From the NCBI RefSeq assembly GCF_002159665.1, contig NZ_NFJC01000028.1, forward strand, positions 1 to 41,250: a stretch of DNA of 41,250 nucleotides. Reading direction: 5' to 3'. The translations under genes were made by a program, and so were the position numbers. Numbering within the stretch: position 1 is the first letter of the stretch; every line of letters begins with the position of its first letter. Source of the stretch: Desulfovibrio sp. An276 (GTDB lineage: Bacteria > Desulfobacterota > Desulfovibrionia > Desulfovibrionales > Desulfovibrionaceae). Below are positions 34,614-41,250 of this stretch, piece by piece. Below the pieces are notes generated by a model. That model made no database searches, had not been told where the DNA came from, and saw only the letters and a list, made by a program, of their open reading frames with translations.

Positions 34614-35663
34614 GTGTGGCAAACACTCAAATTTCTACTCATCAGCCTGGTATTTTGCGCGCTTTCCGCGGGAGGCTGGGTCATGTTCATGAGCAACCAG
34701 TTCATGAACACTCCCCCGGAAACACCCGGCCAGGATGTGCTGATTGACATTCAGCCCGGAGCCAGTCTGGGGAAGATTGCCGAACTTCTTGAGGAGAAGA
34801 AGGTCATCACCTCGTCCTTCAAGTTCCGCCTGCTTGCCCGATACAAGAAGGTCTCCACGGACCTGCAGGCAGGGCGTTTCAGATTCAACACAGGCTGGCT
34901 GCCCCAAAAGGTGCTCGACACCCTTGTAAGCGGACAGCCTGTCTTGAGCCGCATTACCATTCCCGAGGGGCTCACCTGGTGGCAAACAGCAAGGCTTCTG
35001 GCGGATGCGGGCTTTGCAAGCTACGAGGAACTGGCGCAGGTGGTGCAGGACAAGCAGTTTCTGCTCCACTACGGCATACCCTTTGACACAGCAGAAGGCT
35101 TTCTTATGCCGGACACCTATCTTCTGAAGACACCGGATGCGGAAAAGCCCAAGGATCCAAGGCAGGCCTGGAAGGTAGCCGGCAGGCTGGTGGACAATTT
35201 CTGGCAAAAGGCGGCAGCCGTATGGCCTGAAGGGAAGAAGCCCTCAAAAGAGGAGCTTCGCAAGTTTGTAACGCTGGCATCCATTGTGGAAAAGGAAACA
35301 GCCGTACCTTCAGAGCGGGCCAGGGTTGCGGGTGTTTACGCAAACCGTCTTGAGAAGGGCATGCTCTTGCAGGCAGATCCCACGGTGATCTATGGCAAGG
35401 GGGAAAGCTTCAAGGGCACCATCACAAAGAGCATGCTCAATGACGCAAACAATGCCTACAATACCTATCAGAAGGCAGGACTTCCCCCTGGACCAATCTG
35501 TTCCTTCGGTATATCCGCTCTTAAGGCAGCCATTGCTCCGGAAAAGCACGACTTCCTCTATTTTGTAGCCGTAAGGGACGGGGGCGAGCACAGGTTCAGC
35601 AAGACATTGAGCGAGCACAACAGCGCAGTACAGCAGTACCGCAAAAACCGCAGGGAACAGTAG
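34614..35663 (+). CDS. mltG: Endolytic murein transglycosylase
   Basis: A 349-residue MltG. One N-terminal membrane anchor (FLLISLVFCALSAGGWVMF) is followed by the LysM-like part and the YceG-like catalytic domain, with LASIVEKETAVPSERARVAGVYANRL (shortened: ASIVEKETAVPSE, catalytic Glu) and QADPTVIYG, NAYNTYQKAGLPPGPI. It cuts nascent glycan strands to set their length. The start is GTG at 34614, with AAGGAG 7 bases upstream; no in-frame ATG gives the anchor. It lies 15 bases after ruvX. Confidence 0.92.
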   Translation: MWQTLKFLLISLVFCALSAGGWVMFMSNQFMNTPPETPGQDVLIDIQPGASLGKIAELLEEKKVITSSFKFRLLARYKKVSTDLQAGRFRFNTGWLPQKVLDTLVSGQPVLSRITIPEGLTWWQTARLLADAGFASYEELAQVVQDKQFLLHYGIPFDTAEGFLMPDTYLLKTPDAEKPKDPRQAWKVAGRLVDNFWQKAAAVWPEGKKPSKEELRKFVTLASIVEKETAVPSERARVAGVYANRLEKGMLLQADPTVIYGKGESFKGTITKSMLNDANNAYNTYQKAGLPPGPICSFGISALKAAIAPEKHDFLYFVAVRDGGEHRFSKTLSEHNSAVQQYRKNRREQ

Positions 35664-35720
35664 GCTGCAAGCCATATCTTCCTGTGCACAGGCTTTGCAA
35701 AAAAAGCAGGAGAATTTTTG

Positions 35721-35978
35721 ATGAAATACGTTATTGTAGAGGATTTTTCCGGTCAGGCTGTTCCCTTTATCTTCCCAAGACGTGTGGATCACGCAGACAT
35801 GTGCGACCAGCTTCCCTATGGCAAGGTTTTGTCTGCAGGCTACGTGGAACTTCAGCCAGACGGAAGCTTTCTGTGCTACGGAGGCAACAACGAGCTTCAG
35901 ATAAAATCCGATCCGCAAAGGGACGCAGCCATTTTGAAGGAAGCCTTCAGAAAGCGTCCGGAAAGCCCGGCCAACTGA
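35721..35978 (+). CDS. Small hypothetical protein
   Basis: An 85-residue soluble protein that I do not recognise. MKYVIVEDFSGQAVPFIFPR begins it, then HADMCDQLPYGKVLSAGYVEL and FLCYGGNNELQIKSDPQRD. It could be a small beta-rich domain. The ATG at 35721 has AGGAG 8 bases upstream, better than a TTG directly before it. It is 57 bases beyond mltG and ends before a strong terminator, so it is probably the last gene of the ThiS-like-mltG run. Confidence 0.7.
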   Translation: MKYVIVEDFSGQAVPFIFPRRVDHADMCDQLPYGKVLSAGYVELQPDGSFLCYGGNNELQIKSDPQRDAAILKEAFRKRPESPAN

Positions 35979-36009
35979 GCAATCCTTTCCGACCAGTTTC
36001 CACATTCCC

Positions 36010-36059
36010 AAAAAAACAGGGTGCAGACAGAAAACTTTCTGTCTGCACCCTGTTTTTTT
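36010..36059. terminator. Strong bidirectional terminator
   Basis: Seven A, then CAGGGTGCAGACAGAAA at 36017-36033, and its exact reverse complement at 36036-36052 followed by seven T. The whole is a 24-bp inverted repeat with a 2-base centre. It serves the plus-strand gene ending at 35978 and the minus-strand gene ending at 36080. Confidence 0.93.
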
Positions 36060-36079
36060 GAGCTTGAGCCTTGGCGGGA

Positions 36080-36976
36080 TTATCCAGCCTTCTTTTCCTG
36101 TCCCACTATGGCTGCGTCTTCCACCACATCTTCCACCGCACCCTCTCCTTTCTTGCCTGCACCGTCACCCGTATCGGGAGCATTGGGTGCATCAGGCAGG
36201 GCCTTGAGCTCGCCGTTTTCGGAGCTGGCAAGCAGTTTGAGCTGCCCTTCCTCATAGCGCAGGGGCAGGCAATCCTTGTTCATGATGACTATGCCGGTGG
36301 TTTCAAGAACCTTCATGCGATAAGCGTATTCCTGCTCCATGCGTCTGTGCCTGGCCAAAAAGAAGAGCCTGCCAAGGTAACAGATGATGAAGAAGGCTAC
36401 CACCCCCAAAAGTATCCACAGGATATAGGGCTTCAGGGCAGCACCCACAGCCATTGCCATCTGCATGGCACTGTCTATGAACAAAACAGCACAGCCCATG
36501 GCAATGAGGGTTAGCAGGATGACTATGGTAGGAGCGTGGCGCACGATGGCGTAGAAACGCTGGAACTGCTTGGGTACTTCCTCGCCCTGTCCTCCAGCTC
36601 CTCCGCTTCCTGGCTGGGGATCGCCACCGTTGAGGGAGCGGGAAAAAAACTGACCGGAAAGATGCAAAAGCAAAAGCAGGCCCACAGGAGAAAGTATAGC
36701 CGCGACCAGCCATCCTACCCAGGGGAATTTGGCCATTTTGGGACCGCCCGGCTCCACGGGCACAGCCTGGGTGACTCCGTAGAAAAAGGCTATGGCGCCC
36801 ACAATGAGTTCAAGGCAGAAGACCGCTATAAGATAATAGACAACAATATCCCTGTTGCGTTCCTCAAACCAGGCGCGTCCGAGCCTGCTTTTTGCATCTT
36901 TCTTTTGCCTGGCGGATGCCTTTTGTGCCTCTGCTGCCTGTTCAGCTGTCTTTGCCGATTGGCTGGAGCTGGCCAT
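36080..36976 (-). CDS. Four-helix membrane protein, unknown function
   Basis: A 298-residue protein I do not recognise. An Ala/Lys/Gln-rich, probably coiled N-terminal tail (about 40 residues) precedes two membrane helices near 44-67 and 87-110, a Gly-rich loop (GGDPQPGSGGAGGQGE), and two more near 147-172 and 182-205. The cytoplasmic C-terminal part has LETTGIVIMNKDCLPLRYEEGQLKLL (shortened: ETTGIVIMNKDC) and ends in a Glu/Gly/Ala-rich stretch. ATG 36976 has GGAGG 5 bases upstream. It lies downstream of the NlpC/P60 gene but beyond a terminator and a parS site, so it probably has its own promoter. Confidence 0.75.
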   Translation of the reverse strand: MASSSQSAKTAEQAAEAQKASARQKKDAKSRLGRAWFEERNRDIVVYYLIAVFCLELIVGAIAFFYGVTQAVPVEPGGPKMAKFPWVGWLVAAILSPVGLLLLLHLSGQFFSRSLNGGDPQPGSGGAGGQGEEVPKQFQRFYAIVRHAPTIVILLTLIAMGCAVLFIDSAMQMAMAVGAALKPYILWILLGVVAFFIICYLGRLFFLARHRRMEQEYAYRMKVLETTGIVIMNKDCLPLRYEEGQLKLLASSENGELKALPDAPNAPDTGDGAGKKGEGAVEDVVEDAAIVGQEKKAG

Positions 36977-37134
36977 TGCTACCTCCAAAAATGCTGTACT
37001 GATGACGCAAGGATCCGGATACTACTCTCCGCACACGAGGGGACAGCCAGTTTGAGGATCACGCATCGTCCTGCAGTCTATACCAAAGAGCTTTGCTTGC
37101 GTGAAGTCTTCTTGCACGCACGGTTTTGGCACAA

Positions 37135-37150
37135 AGTTTCACGTGAAACA
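37135..37150. other. parS centromere-like site (ParB-binding)
   Basis: The 16 bases AGTTTCACGTGAAACA match the near-universal chromosomal parS consensus TGTTTCACGTGAAACA at 15 of 16 positions, and the inner 14 bases GTTTCACGTGAAAC are a perfect palindrome. Chance occurrence of such a match in 41 kb is very small. parS sites bind ParB for chromosome segregation and usually cluster near the origin, so this part of the chromosome may lie in the origin region. Confidence 0.85.
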
Positions 37151-37219
37151 TTCTGCTTTTGAAAAACTCGAATTTGGAACTTCCATCAATTTGGCGGAGG
37201 AAAAGAGAGTTGTATCCAT
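37139..37219 (-). CDS. Possible 26-codon small protein or leader peptide
   Basis: On the minus strand AAAGGAG lies 8 bases before ATG 37219, a textbook site. The frame encodes 26 residues, beginning MDTTLFSSAKLMEVP and ending SKAECFT, and its last codons run into the parS site. The region is also the stem of a nested hairpin that holds the start codon. No similarity is known to me. It lies 163 bases before the membrane-protein gene. It may equally be chance. Confidence 0.35.
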   Translation of the reverse strand: MDTTLFSSAKLMEVPNSSFSKAECFT

Positions 37220-37246
37220 GGATGCAACTCCTTTGTCACCGCCAAA
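37190..37246. repeat. Nested hairpin next to parS
   Basis: TTTGGCGG at 37190-37197 pairs perfectly with CCGCCAAA at 37239-37246. Inside, GAGTTGTATCC at 37207-37217 pairs with GGATGCAACTC at 37220-37230 (one wobble). There is no T-run beyond it on either strand, and a separate terminator already serves the NlpC/P60 gene, so it is not an ordinary terminator. Confidence 0.75.
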
Positions 37247-37268
37247 CTCCCGAGGCATCGTCCAAAGC

Positions 37269-37299
37269 AAAAAAGGGCCAGAGATGTTCCCTGACCCTT
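37269..37299 (-). terminator. Terminator of the NlpC/P60 gene
   Basis: On the minus strand AAGGGTCAG (37299-37291) pairs with CTGGCCCTT (37281-37273) with one wobble, followed by T run (37274-37269). It lies 22 bases beyond the stop at 37321. Confidence 0.82.
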
Positions 37300-37320
37300 G
37301 TCTTTTTTCGAAATTCCCAA

Positions 37321-37791
37321 TCAGCCCGAGATACGGCGTATGGAAATAAGCTTGTCGCTCCAGTAGGGAGAGGAAAGCGATTCCATGCGCACCTTCGAGC
37401 CCTTGCGTGGAGCATGGATAAAGGCATTGCCTCCAGCGTACAGGCCTGTGTGCAGAGTTCTGCGCCCTATGCGGAAGACCACGATGTCGCCTGGCAGGGG
37501 AGCGTCCTTGCTCACACCATGACCTGCGCGCAGCTGATCCTTTGTGATGCGGGGAACCTTGACGCCATTCTTGCCATAGGCCCAGTAAATGAGCCCGGAG
37601 CAGTCAAAGCCCTGCCTGGGAGAGGCCCCGCCAATGCGGTAGGGCTTGCCCATTTGCGAGTAGGCTGCGCGCACTGCGCCCTGAGCCTGGGGAGAGACAT
37701 CTCCTGGCGGCACGTTGTTGAATCCACCGCAACCGGCAAGCAGGCTCAAGATGGGGAGGATACAGATGAGGGCTATAGGAAAACGCTTCAT
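37321..37791 (-). CDS. NlpC/P60 family lipoprotein, cell-wall hydrolase
   Basis: A 156-residue lipoprotein: a short signal sequence ends in the lipobox LLAGC (Cys21). The NlpC/P60 domain follows with the catalytic cysteine FDCSGLIYWAYG (Cys64), His114 in RRTLHTGLYAG and the third residue His126 in NAFIHAPRKG. Such enzymes cleave peptidoglycan stem peptides. ATG 37791 has AGGAG 6 bases upstream; an in-frame TTG upstream is not chosen. It is on the same strand as, and 106 bases after, the helicase-fusion gene. Confidence 0.9.
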   Translation of the reverse strand: MKRFPIALICILPILSLLAGCGGFNNVPPGDVSPQAQGAVRAAYSQMGKPYRIGGASPRQGFDCSGLIYWAYGKNGVKVPRITKDQLRAGHGVSKDAPLPGDIVVFRIGRRTLHTGLYAGGNAFIHAPRKGSKVRMESLSSPYWSDKLISIRRISG

Positions 37792-37897
37792 GGCGGGCTC
37801 CTGCAAACAGAATGTTTCTGCTCACCTTATCGGCCCATTCCCAAAAAGGTTTACCCCTCCCGACTCTCCTTCTGAAGTAAGCCTATCTGAAGCAGGT

Positions 37898-40800
37898 CTA
37901 TACGAGGCTTCCCAACGTCAGCTTTTTCTCCTCGTGGCGTACAACGCGCTTCTTTGAGAAGAGTGCGGCCATGTCCCTGAAAAAGCGCGAGGGCTCAAGC
38001 TCGATTTCCCGACCATAGAGTGTCCGCTTGCGGGACGAGGAAACATAGACAGCTTCCGAAGCCCTGGTCAGGGCAACATACAAAAGCCTCCTCTCCTCTT
38101 CGAGGGCTTCACCGACAAGCTCTTCTTCGCCCCCCTGCAGGATACCCCTGTCGTGGGGCATGAGACCATCATTGAATCCGGGCAGAAAGACAGCCCGAAA
38201 CTCCAGGCCCTTGGCAGCGTGCATGGTCAAAAGACGCACGCTTTGCGCCTTTCCCTGCAAGACATCCGCTTCCTTGAGCCAGAGCACATGCTCAAGGAGC
38301 TTCTCCCAGCTGCCACATTTGCCAAAGGCCCTGAGCATCTCCTTCCATGCGTCCGAAGAAAGTGTTTCCTCGTCCAGCACACCCCTATCCCTGAAAACGG
38401 GCACAAGGGCTTCTGGTGAAAGCGTGCTCGCCCTTTCTCCGGCAATACTTGCAAGCCCTGCCCCAAGGCCTTGCGAAGCTACCTCGTATTCCATGAAGGA
38501 AAGGACCTTCTGTACGCCCTCATCCTGCCAGAAAAGCTCAAGCGCAGGGGCCTGCACCGGGATCCCCCTTTTTACAAGAGCCCTTGTGAGGGAGGGAATC
38601 TGTGCCTTGAGACGCACAAGCACGGCTATGTCCTGCGGAGCGATATTGTCGAGACCCGGACCTTTTTGCTCGTCCATGAGCGTGTGGGAGGACGATCCGA
38701 GCAGCATTTCCATCTGCTCGGCAATCCAGCGCTCTTCCATGGCTTGTGTAGGCGCGTCAAAGGCCGTGAGCGTTGCGGAAAGCTGTCTTGCTGCCACAAG
38801 ATGTCCGGAGGCCGGCCTTTCCTGCATGGCACGACAGGCAAGATCGAGAATTTTCTGGCTTGAGCGAAAACTGGTCTTGAGGGTCATGGTCTCAAGATCA
38901 GGCCAAAGGCCTTGCAGGACGTGCACAACATCTCCCAGGGCGCCCCTGAAGGCATAGATGGACTGATCGGGATCGCCTATGCCAAAAAAGCCCCTGCCAG
39001 AGTCCGGCAAAAGAGCCTCAAGCACCTTCACCTGCAGGGCGGACAAATCCTGTATTTCGTCCACAAGGACGTGCTCGCAGGGAATGCGCTGCTCTGCCAG
39101 CCATTCCAGAAGATCGCAAAAATCGACAAAGCGCACAGGTCTGGCATTCTTGAGCCTCTTGTAGGACTCAAGCACATCCCTGTCCTGCCCAGTCTCGCAC
39201 CTTTCGCGCCTGCGCCAGAAATCCTGGACAAAAGAGCGAAGCCTGTTTCCCTCAAGGCCACGCCCGCATAATTCCAGAGCCTGGCTCAAAAGGGCATTGG
39301 CTCTTGATTCGGACAAAAGGGCTACCCTTTTCCCCTGCGCTGCGGACGTCTTTTGCAAAAGGCGCCAGGCAAGGGCATGGAAGGTACCGCAATAGGGAAG
39401 AGCCCCCTCTACCCTGGTCTGAACCCTTTCAAGAATTTCCTCGCCTGCCTTGCGGCTGAAGGTCAGGGCAAGAAGATGCGAGGGTGCTGTCCCGGCCTTC
39501 AGAAGGCGTACCATGCGCTCGGTCAGAATACGCGTCTTTCCTGCACCAGGCCCTGCCAGGACAAGCAGGGGCGCACTCCCATGTGCGCAGGCCTTCTCCT
39601 GTTCCTCGTCAAGCGCAAGGCCTCCACTCTGCTCTGAAATCCGGTTTTGCTCCTTCTCGGCCTCGAGCATTTCCCTGAATTTCAGATTTGGCAAAAGGGG
39701 AGCCCTGGTCTGGCTGCGCCTTCCTTCGTCCCCTGTTTTCGAGGCTTTCGCTTTCCTTGCAGCAGAAAGCACTTTTCCGGAGCGATGAACCCTTTCCTTC
39801 AATTCCTCATCCGTGAAGACGGAAATGGTGCCAAACTCTCCGTCATAGCCTCCATGCAGCTCTATCCTGCCCTCGCGTATGCGCTGTACGGCCTCGCCAA
39901 GAATGCTGTCGTAGTCCGAGATTTCTTCTATCTCCTTCAGAGCCAGGATGGAGAACTCGCTTCCCAGGCGCTCCAATGCATCGCGAAAAAGCGGTTGCAC
40001 CTTCTTGCTCGTGGGAGCAAGGCCATGAATTTGCGCAAGAACTGTTGGCAGAGGAATGATGGGATGCACGTCTGGCTCGTTTTCAAGGGCGACCTTCTCC
40101 CTCCTGTCCGCAAGTTCCCAGACCCTGTGCAGCACCCCAATGGTGAGAGGCTTGCCGCACACTGGGCAAATATTGTTCCTTGCCTGGGATTCCCCGGGCG
40201 TCATGACCACATTGCAGGCCCTGTGCCCGTCGAGGTGGTACTTGCCCTCCTCTGGGTAGATTTCCAGGGTGCCCATGAAATACTCGCCTGTATCCTTGCG
40301 TTCTGTCCTTTTGGCTGCCTTTCTCAAGGCCTCAAACATGCCGTCATAGGTAGGATTGCCGTGGAAGAGATTTGCCTCCCTGCCGAGGTTGGCCCCGGAA
40401 TGGGCATCCGAATTGGAGATGAGGGCGTAGCCGTCCAGGGCAGACACAAGACGGTTCATGGCCGGATCCGAGGAAAGGCCGGTTTCAAGGGCAAAGATGT
40501 GCTGCGTGAGATCGCCAAAACAGTCCTCAATGCGGTCAAAACCGGATTTGGAGCCGAACAGGGAATACCAGGGCGTCCACACATGGGCTGGTATGAGAAC
40601 TCCCTTCTCCGAAGTCTCGAGCACAAGTTCCAAAAGATCCCTGGCATCGAGCCCCAGAATGGGCCTTCCATCAGACTCTATATTTCCTGTCCGGGCAAGC
40701 TTGCGGGAAAAGTTTGCGACATCATCCAAAGTCGGGAAGAATACCAGATTGTGGATGCGGCGGGTTTTGCCATCCTTCTTGTAGATTGAGCTTATCTCGG

Positions 40801-41071
40801 TTTGCAGGCAAAAGAGCGGAGGCTTCGCGTCACCGATTTCCCTTTCCACCACAATCCTGTCTGCCTGGCCTTTCAGTCTGTAAAAACCGGACTCCTCGTC
40901 CAGTTCCAGATTCTCGCGCAGTTCCTTCTGCCACACGGGATGGGTAAAGTCCCCTGTGCCAAGGACATGTATGCCCTTGCACATGGCCCAGCCAGAGAGA
41001 TGGGGCAGAGTCAGCTGCTTGCTTGTGGCCATTGAAAAACGCGAGTGTATGTGGAGATCGGCAATATACAT
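37898..41071 (-). CDS. Endonuclease Q-like PHP domain fused to UvrD/Rep helicase
   Basis: A 1057-residue fusion. Residues 1-430 resemble endonuclease Q (COG1379): ADLHIHSRFSMATSKQLT with the HIH metal pair (His7, His9), PAHVW (His163), SNSDAHSG (Asp222, His224) and a Zn-finger-like segment with Cys286, Cys302 and Cys305 (CPVCGKPLT). EndoQ nicks DNA 5' to deaminated bases or abasic sites. After a charged linker (about 430-490) comes a complete SF1A helicase: Walker A LAGPGAGKTRIL near 507, VLVDEIQDLSALQ, FGIGDPDQSIYAFRG, TMHAAKGLEFRAVFLP and LLYVALTRASEAV. ATG 41071 has GAGG about 7 bases upstream and starts exactly at the PHP fold; the frame continues to 41179 without homology. Single-chain nicking plus unwinding is inferred. 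Confidence 0.85.
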   Translation of the reverse strand: MYIADLHIHSRFSMATSKQLTLPHLSGWAMCKGIHVLGTGDFTHPVWQKELRENLELDEESGFYRLKGQADRIVVEREIGDAKPPLFCLQTEISSIYKKDGKTRRIHNLVFFPTLDDVANFSRKLARTGNIESDGRPILGLDARDLLELVLETSEKGVLIPAHVWTPWYSLFGSKSGFDRIEDCFGDLTQHIFALETGLSSDPAMNRLVSALDGYALISNSDAHSGANLGREANLFHGNPTYDGMFEALRKAAKRTERKDTGEYFMGTLEIYPEEGKYHLDGHRACNVVMTPGESQARNNICPVCGKPLTIGVLHRVWELADRREKVALENEPDVHPIIPLPTVLAQIHGLAPTSKKVQPLFRDALERLGSEFSILALKEIEEISDYDSILGEAVQRIREGRIELHGGYDGEFGTISVFTDEELKERVHRSGKVLSAARKAKASKTGDEGRRSQTRAPLLPNLKFREMLEAEKEQNRISEQSGGLALDEEQEKACAHGSAPLLVLAGPGAGKTRILTERMVRLLKAGTAPSHLLALTFSRKAGEEILERVQTRVEGALPYCGTFHALAWRLLQKTSAAQGKRVALLSESRANALLSQALELCGRGLEGNRLRSFVQDFWRRRERCETGQDRDVLESYKRLKNARPVRFVDFCDLLEWLAEQRIPCEHVLVDEIQDLSALQVKVLEALLPDSGRGFFGIGDPDQSIYAFRGALGDVVHVLQGLWPDLETMTLKTSFRSSQKILDLACRAMQERPASGHLVAARQLSATLTAFDAPTQAMEERWIAEQMEMLLGSSSHTLMDEQKGPGLDNIAPQDIAVLVRLKAQIPSLTRALVKRGIPVQAPALELFWQDEGVQKVLSFMEYEVASQGLGAGLASIAGERASTLSPEALVPVFRDRGVLDEETLSSDAWKEMLRAFGKCGSWEKLLEHVLWLKEADVLQGKAQSVRLLTMHAAKGLEFRAVFLPGFNDGLMPHDRGILQGGEEELVGEALEEERRLLYVALTRASEAVYVSSSRKRTLYGREIELEPSRFFRDMAALFSKKRVVRHEEKKLTLGSLV

Positions 41072-41250
41072 GGAAGAACCTCGGTTCGAAATCAAAGTGC
41101 TCCTGAGTATTTCACAGGATGTACTTGTTGCCAAGAGGAAACAACCCGTACTGGAACAAACATTATTATTTATAAACAATGTTATTTCGGTATTACTATA
41201 CGAAATCTTGCAATAACTTTTTCTTATACAAACAAATAGTACAAGAATTC
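41072..41250. other. AT-rich upstream region of the helicase-fusion gene
   Basis: The last 179 bases are clearly more AT-rich than the rest and hold no convincing gene. AACATT at 41159-41164 and AATGTT at 41178-41183 form an inverted repeat with a 13-base spacer, a possible operator or promoter region for the minus-strand gene. A promoter is expected but I cannot fix its boxes. Confidence 0.4.

Larger units (their letters stand above)
36977..37320. other. Intergenic region with parS, hairpins and a short reading frame
   Basis: This 344-base gap between two minus-strand genes holds, from right to left, the terminator of the NlpC/P60 gene, a nested hairpin, a 26-codon frame with good Shine-Dalgarno and a parS-like palindrome; each is listed separately. 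The remaining 36977-37134 shows no further structure that I can name. Confidence 0.7.

Noticed and set aside
37101..37349. 82-codon plus-strand frame spanning parS and the end of the NlpC/P60 gene
   Set aside because: It runs through a terminator and into a recognised gene on the other strand; no good ribosome site.

Overview
The window is about 41 kb of a fairly GC-rich bacterial chromosome, gene-dense and largely housekeeping. Several things point to the order Desulfovibrionales (sulfate or sulfite reducers, perhaps a gut member): panC beside metK, a methyltransferase-fused ArsR regulator of the SahR type directly upstream of ahcY, a giant FAD plus Fe-S D-lactate dehydrogenase-type protein, and HisF and HU sequences of the kind I associate with that group. 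The taxon is inferred by recognition, not by a database search. I see no insertion sequence, prophage or CRISPR array.

Layout. 1-596 is a gene-free leader with a cluster of TTGTCAC repeats. 597-5726 is a five-gene four-carbon sugar-acid operon (ltnD-otnK-otnC-otnI-GntP permease, the gene order of E. coli ygbJKLMN) ending at a strong terminator; it should turn L-threonate (or a close relative) into dihydroxyacetone phosphate plus CO2. 5839-9237 (minus) holds rimO followed by a 668-residue Sel1-like solenoid protein. 9527-12252 (plus) holds panC, metK and an AMMECR1-domain gene. 12303-17547 (minus) is znuC-znuB, then aroC-recD2 overlapping by one base. 17764-18717 is an exported M23 peptidase; 18731-19552 (minus) is murI. 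19833-22065 is hisH-hisF-larE-like. Then come a 35-residue Lys/Arg-rich protein, an FmdB-type zinc ribbon, purB and pyrE. 25207-25584 (minus) is the HU gene plus tRNA-Ser(UGA). 25966-30155 (minus) holds the 1188-residue FAD/Fe-S oxidoreductase and a DciA-like (DUF721) protein. 30442-32875 is sahR-ahcY. 33164-35978 holds a ThiS/MoaD-like protein, a site-2 protease, ruvX, mltG and a small hypothetical protein. 36080-41071 (minus) holds a membrane protein, an NlpC/P60 lipoprotein and a 1057-residue endonuclease Q-like plus UvrD helicase fusion.

The most noteworthy points are: the EndoQ-UvrD fusion, which looks like a one-polypeptide nick-and-unwind repair enzyme for deaminated bases; an almost perfect parS centromere site at 37135-37150, beside two nested hairpins and a possible 26-codon leader peptide; a 13-bp hairpin that may bring a distant Shine-Dalgarno sequence next to the otnC start; a perfect 30-bp palindrome between two terminators at 25092-25121; an orphan three-cysteine LarE-like protein; and a 35-residue conserved-looking basic protein with its own promoter and terminator.

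Methyl-cycle genes recur (metK, sahR, ahcY), and lactate metabolism may link the LarE-like protein with the D-lactate dehydrogenase-type enzyme, though that link is inference. All calls rest on reading motifs, lengths, ribosome binding sites and context; no alignment or search was run.
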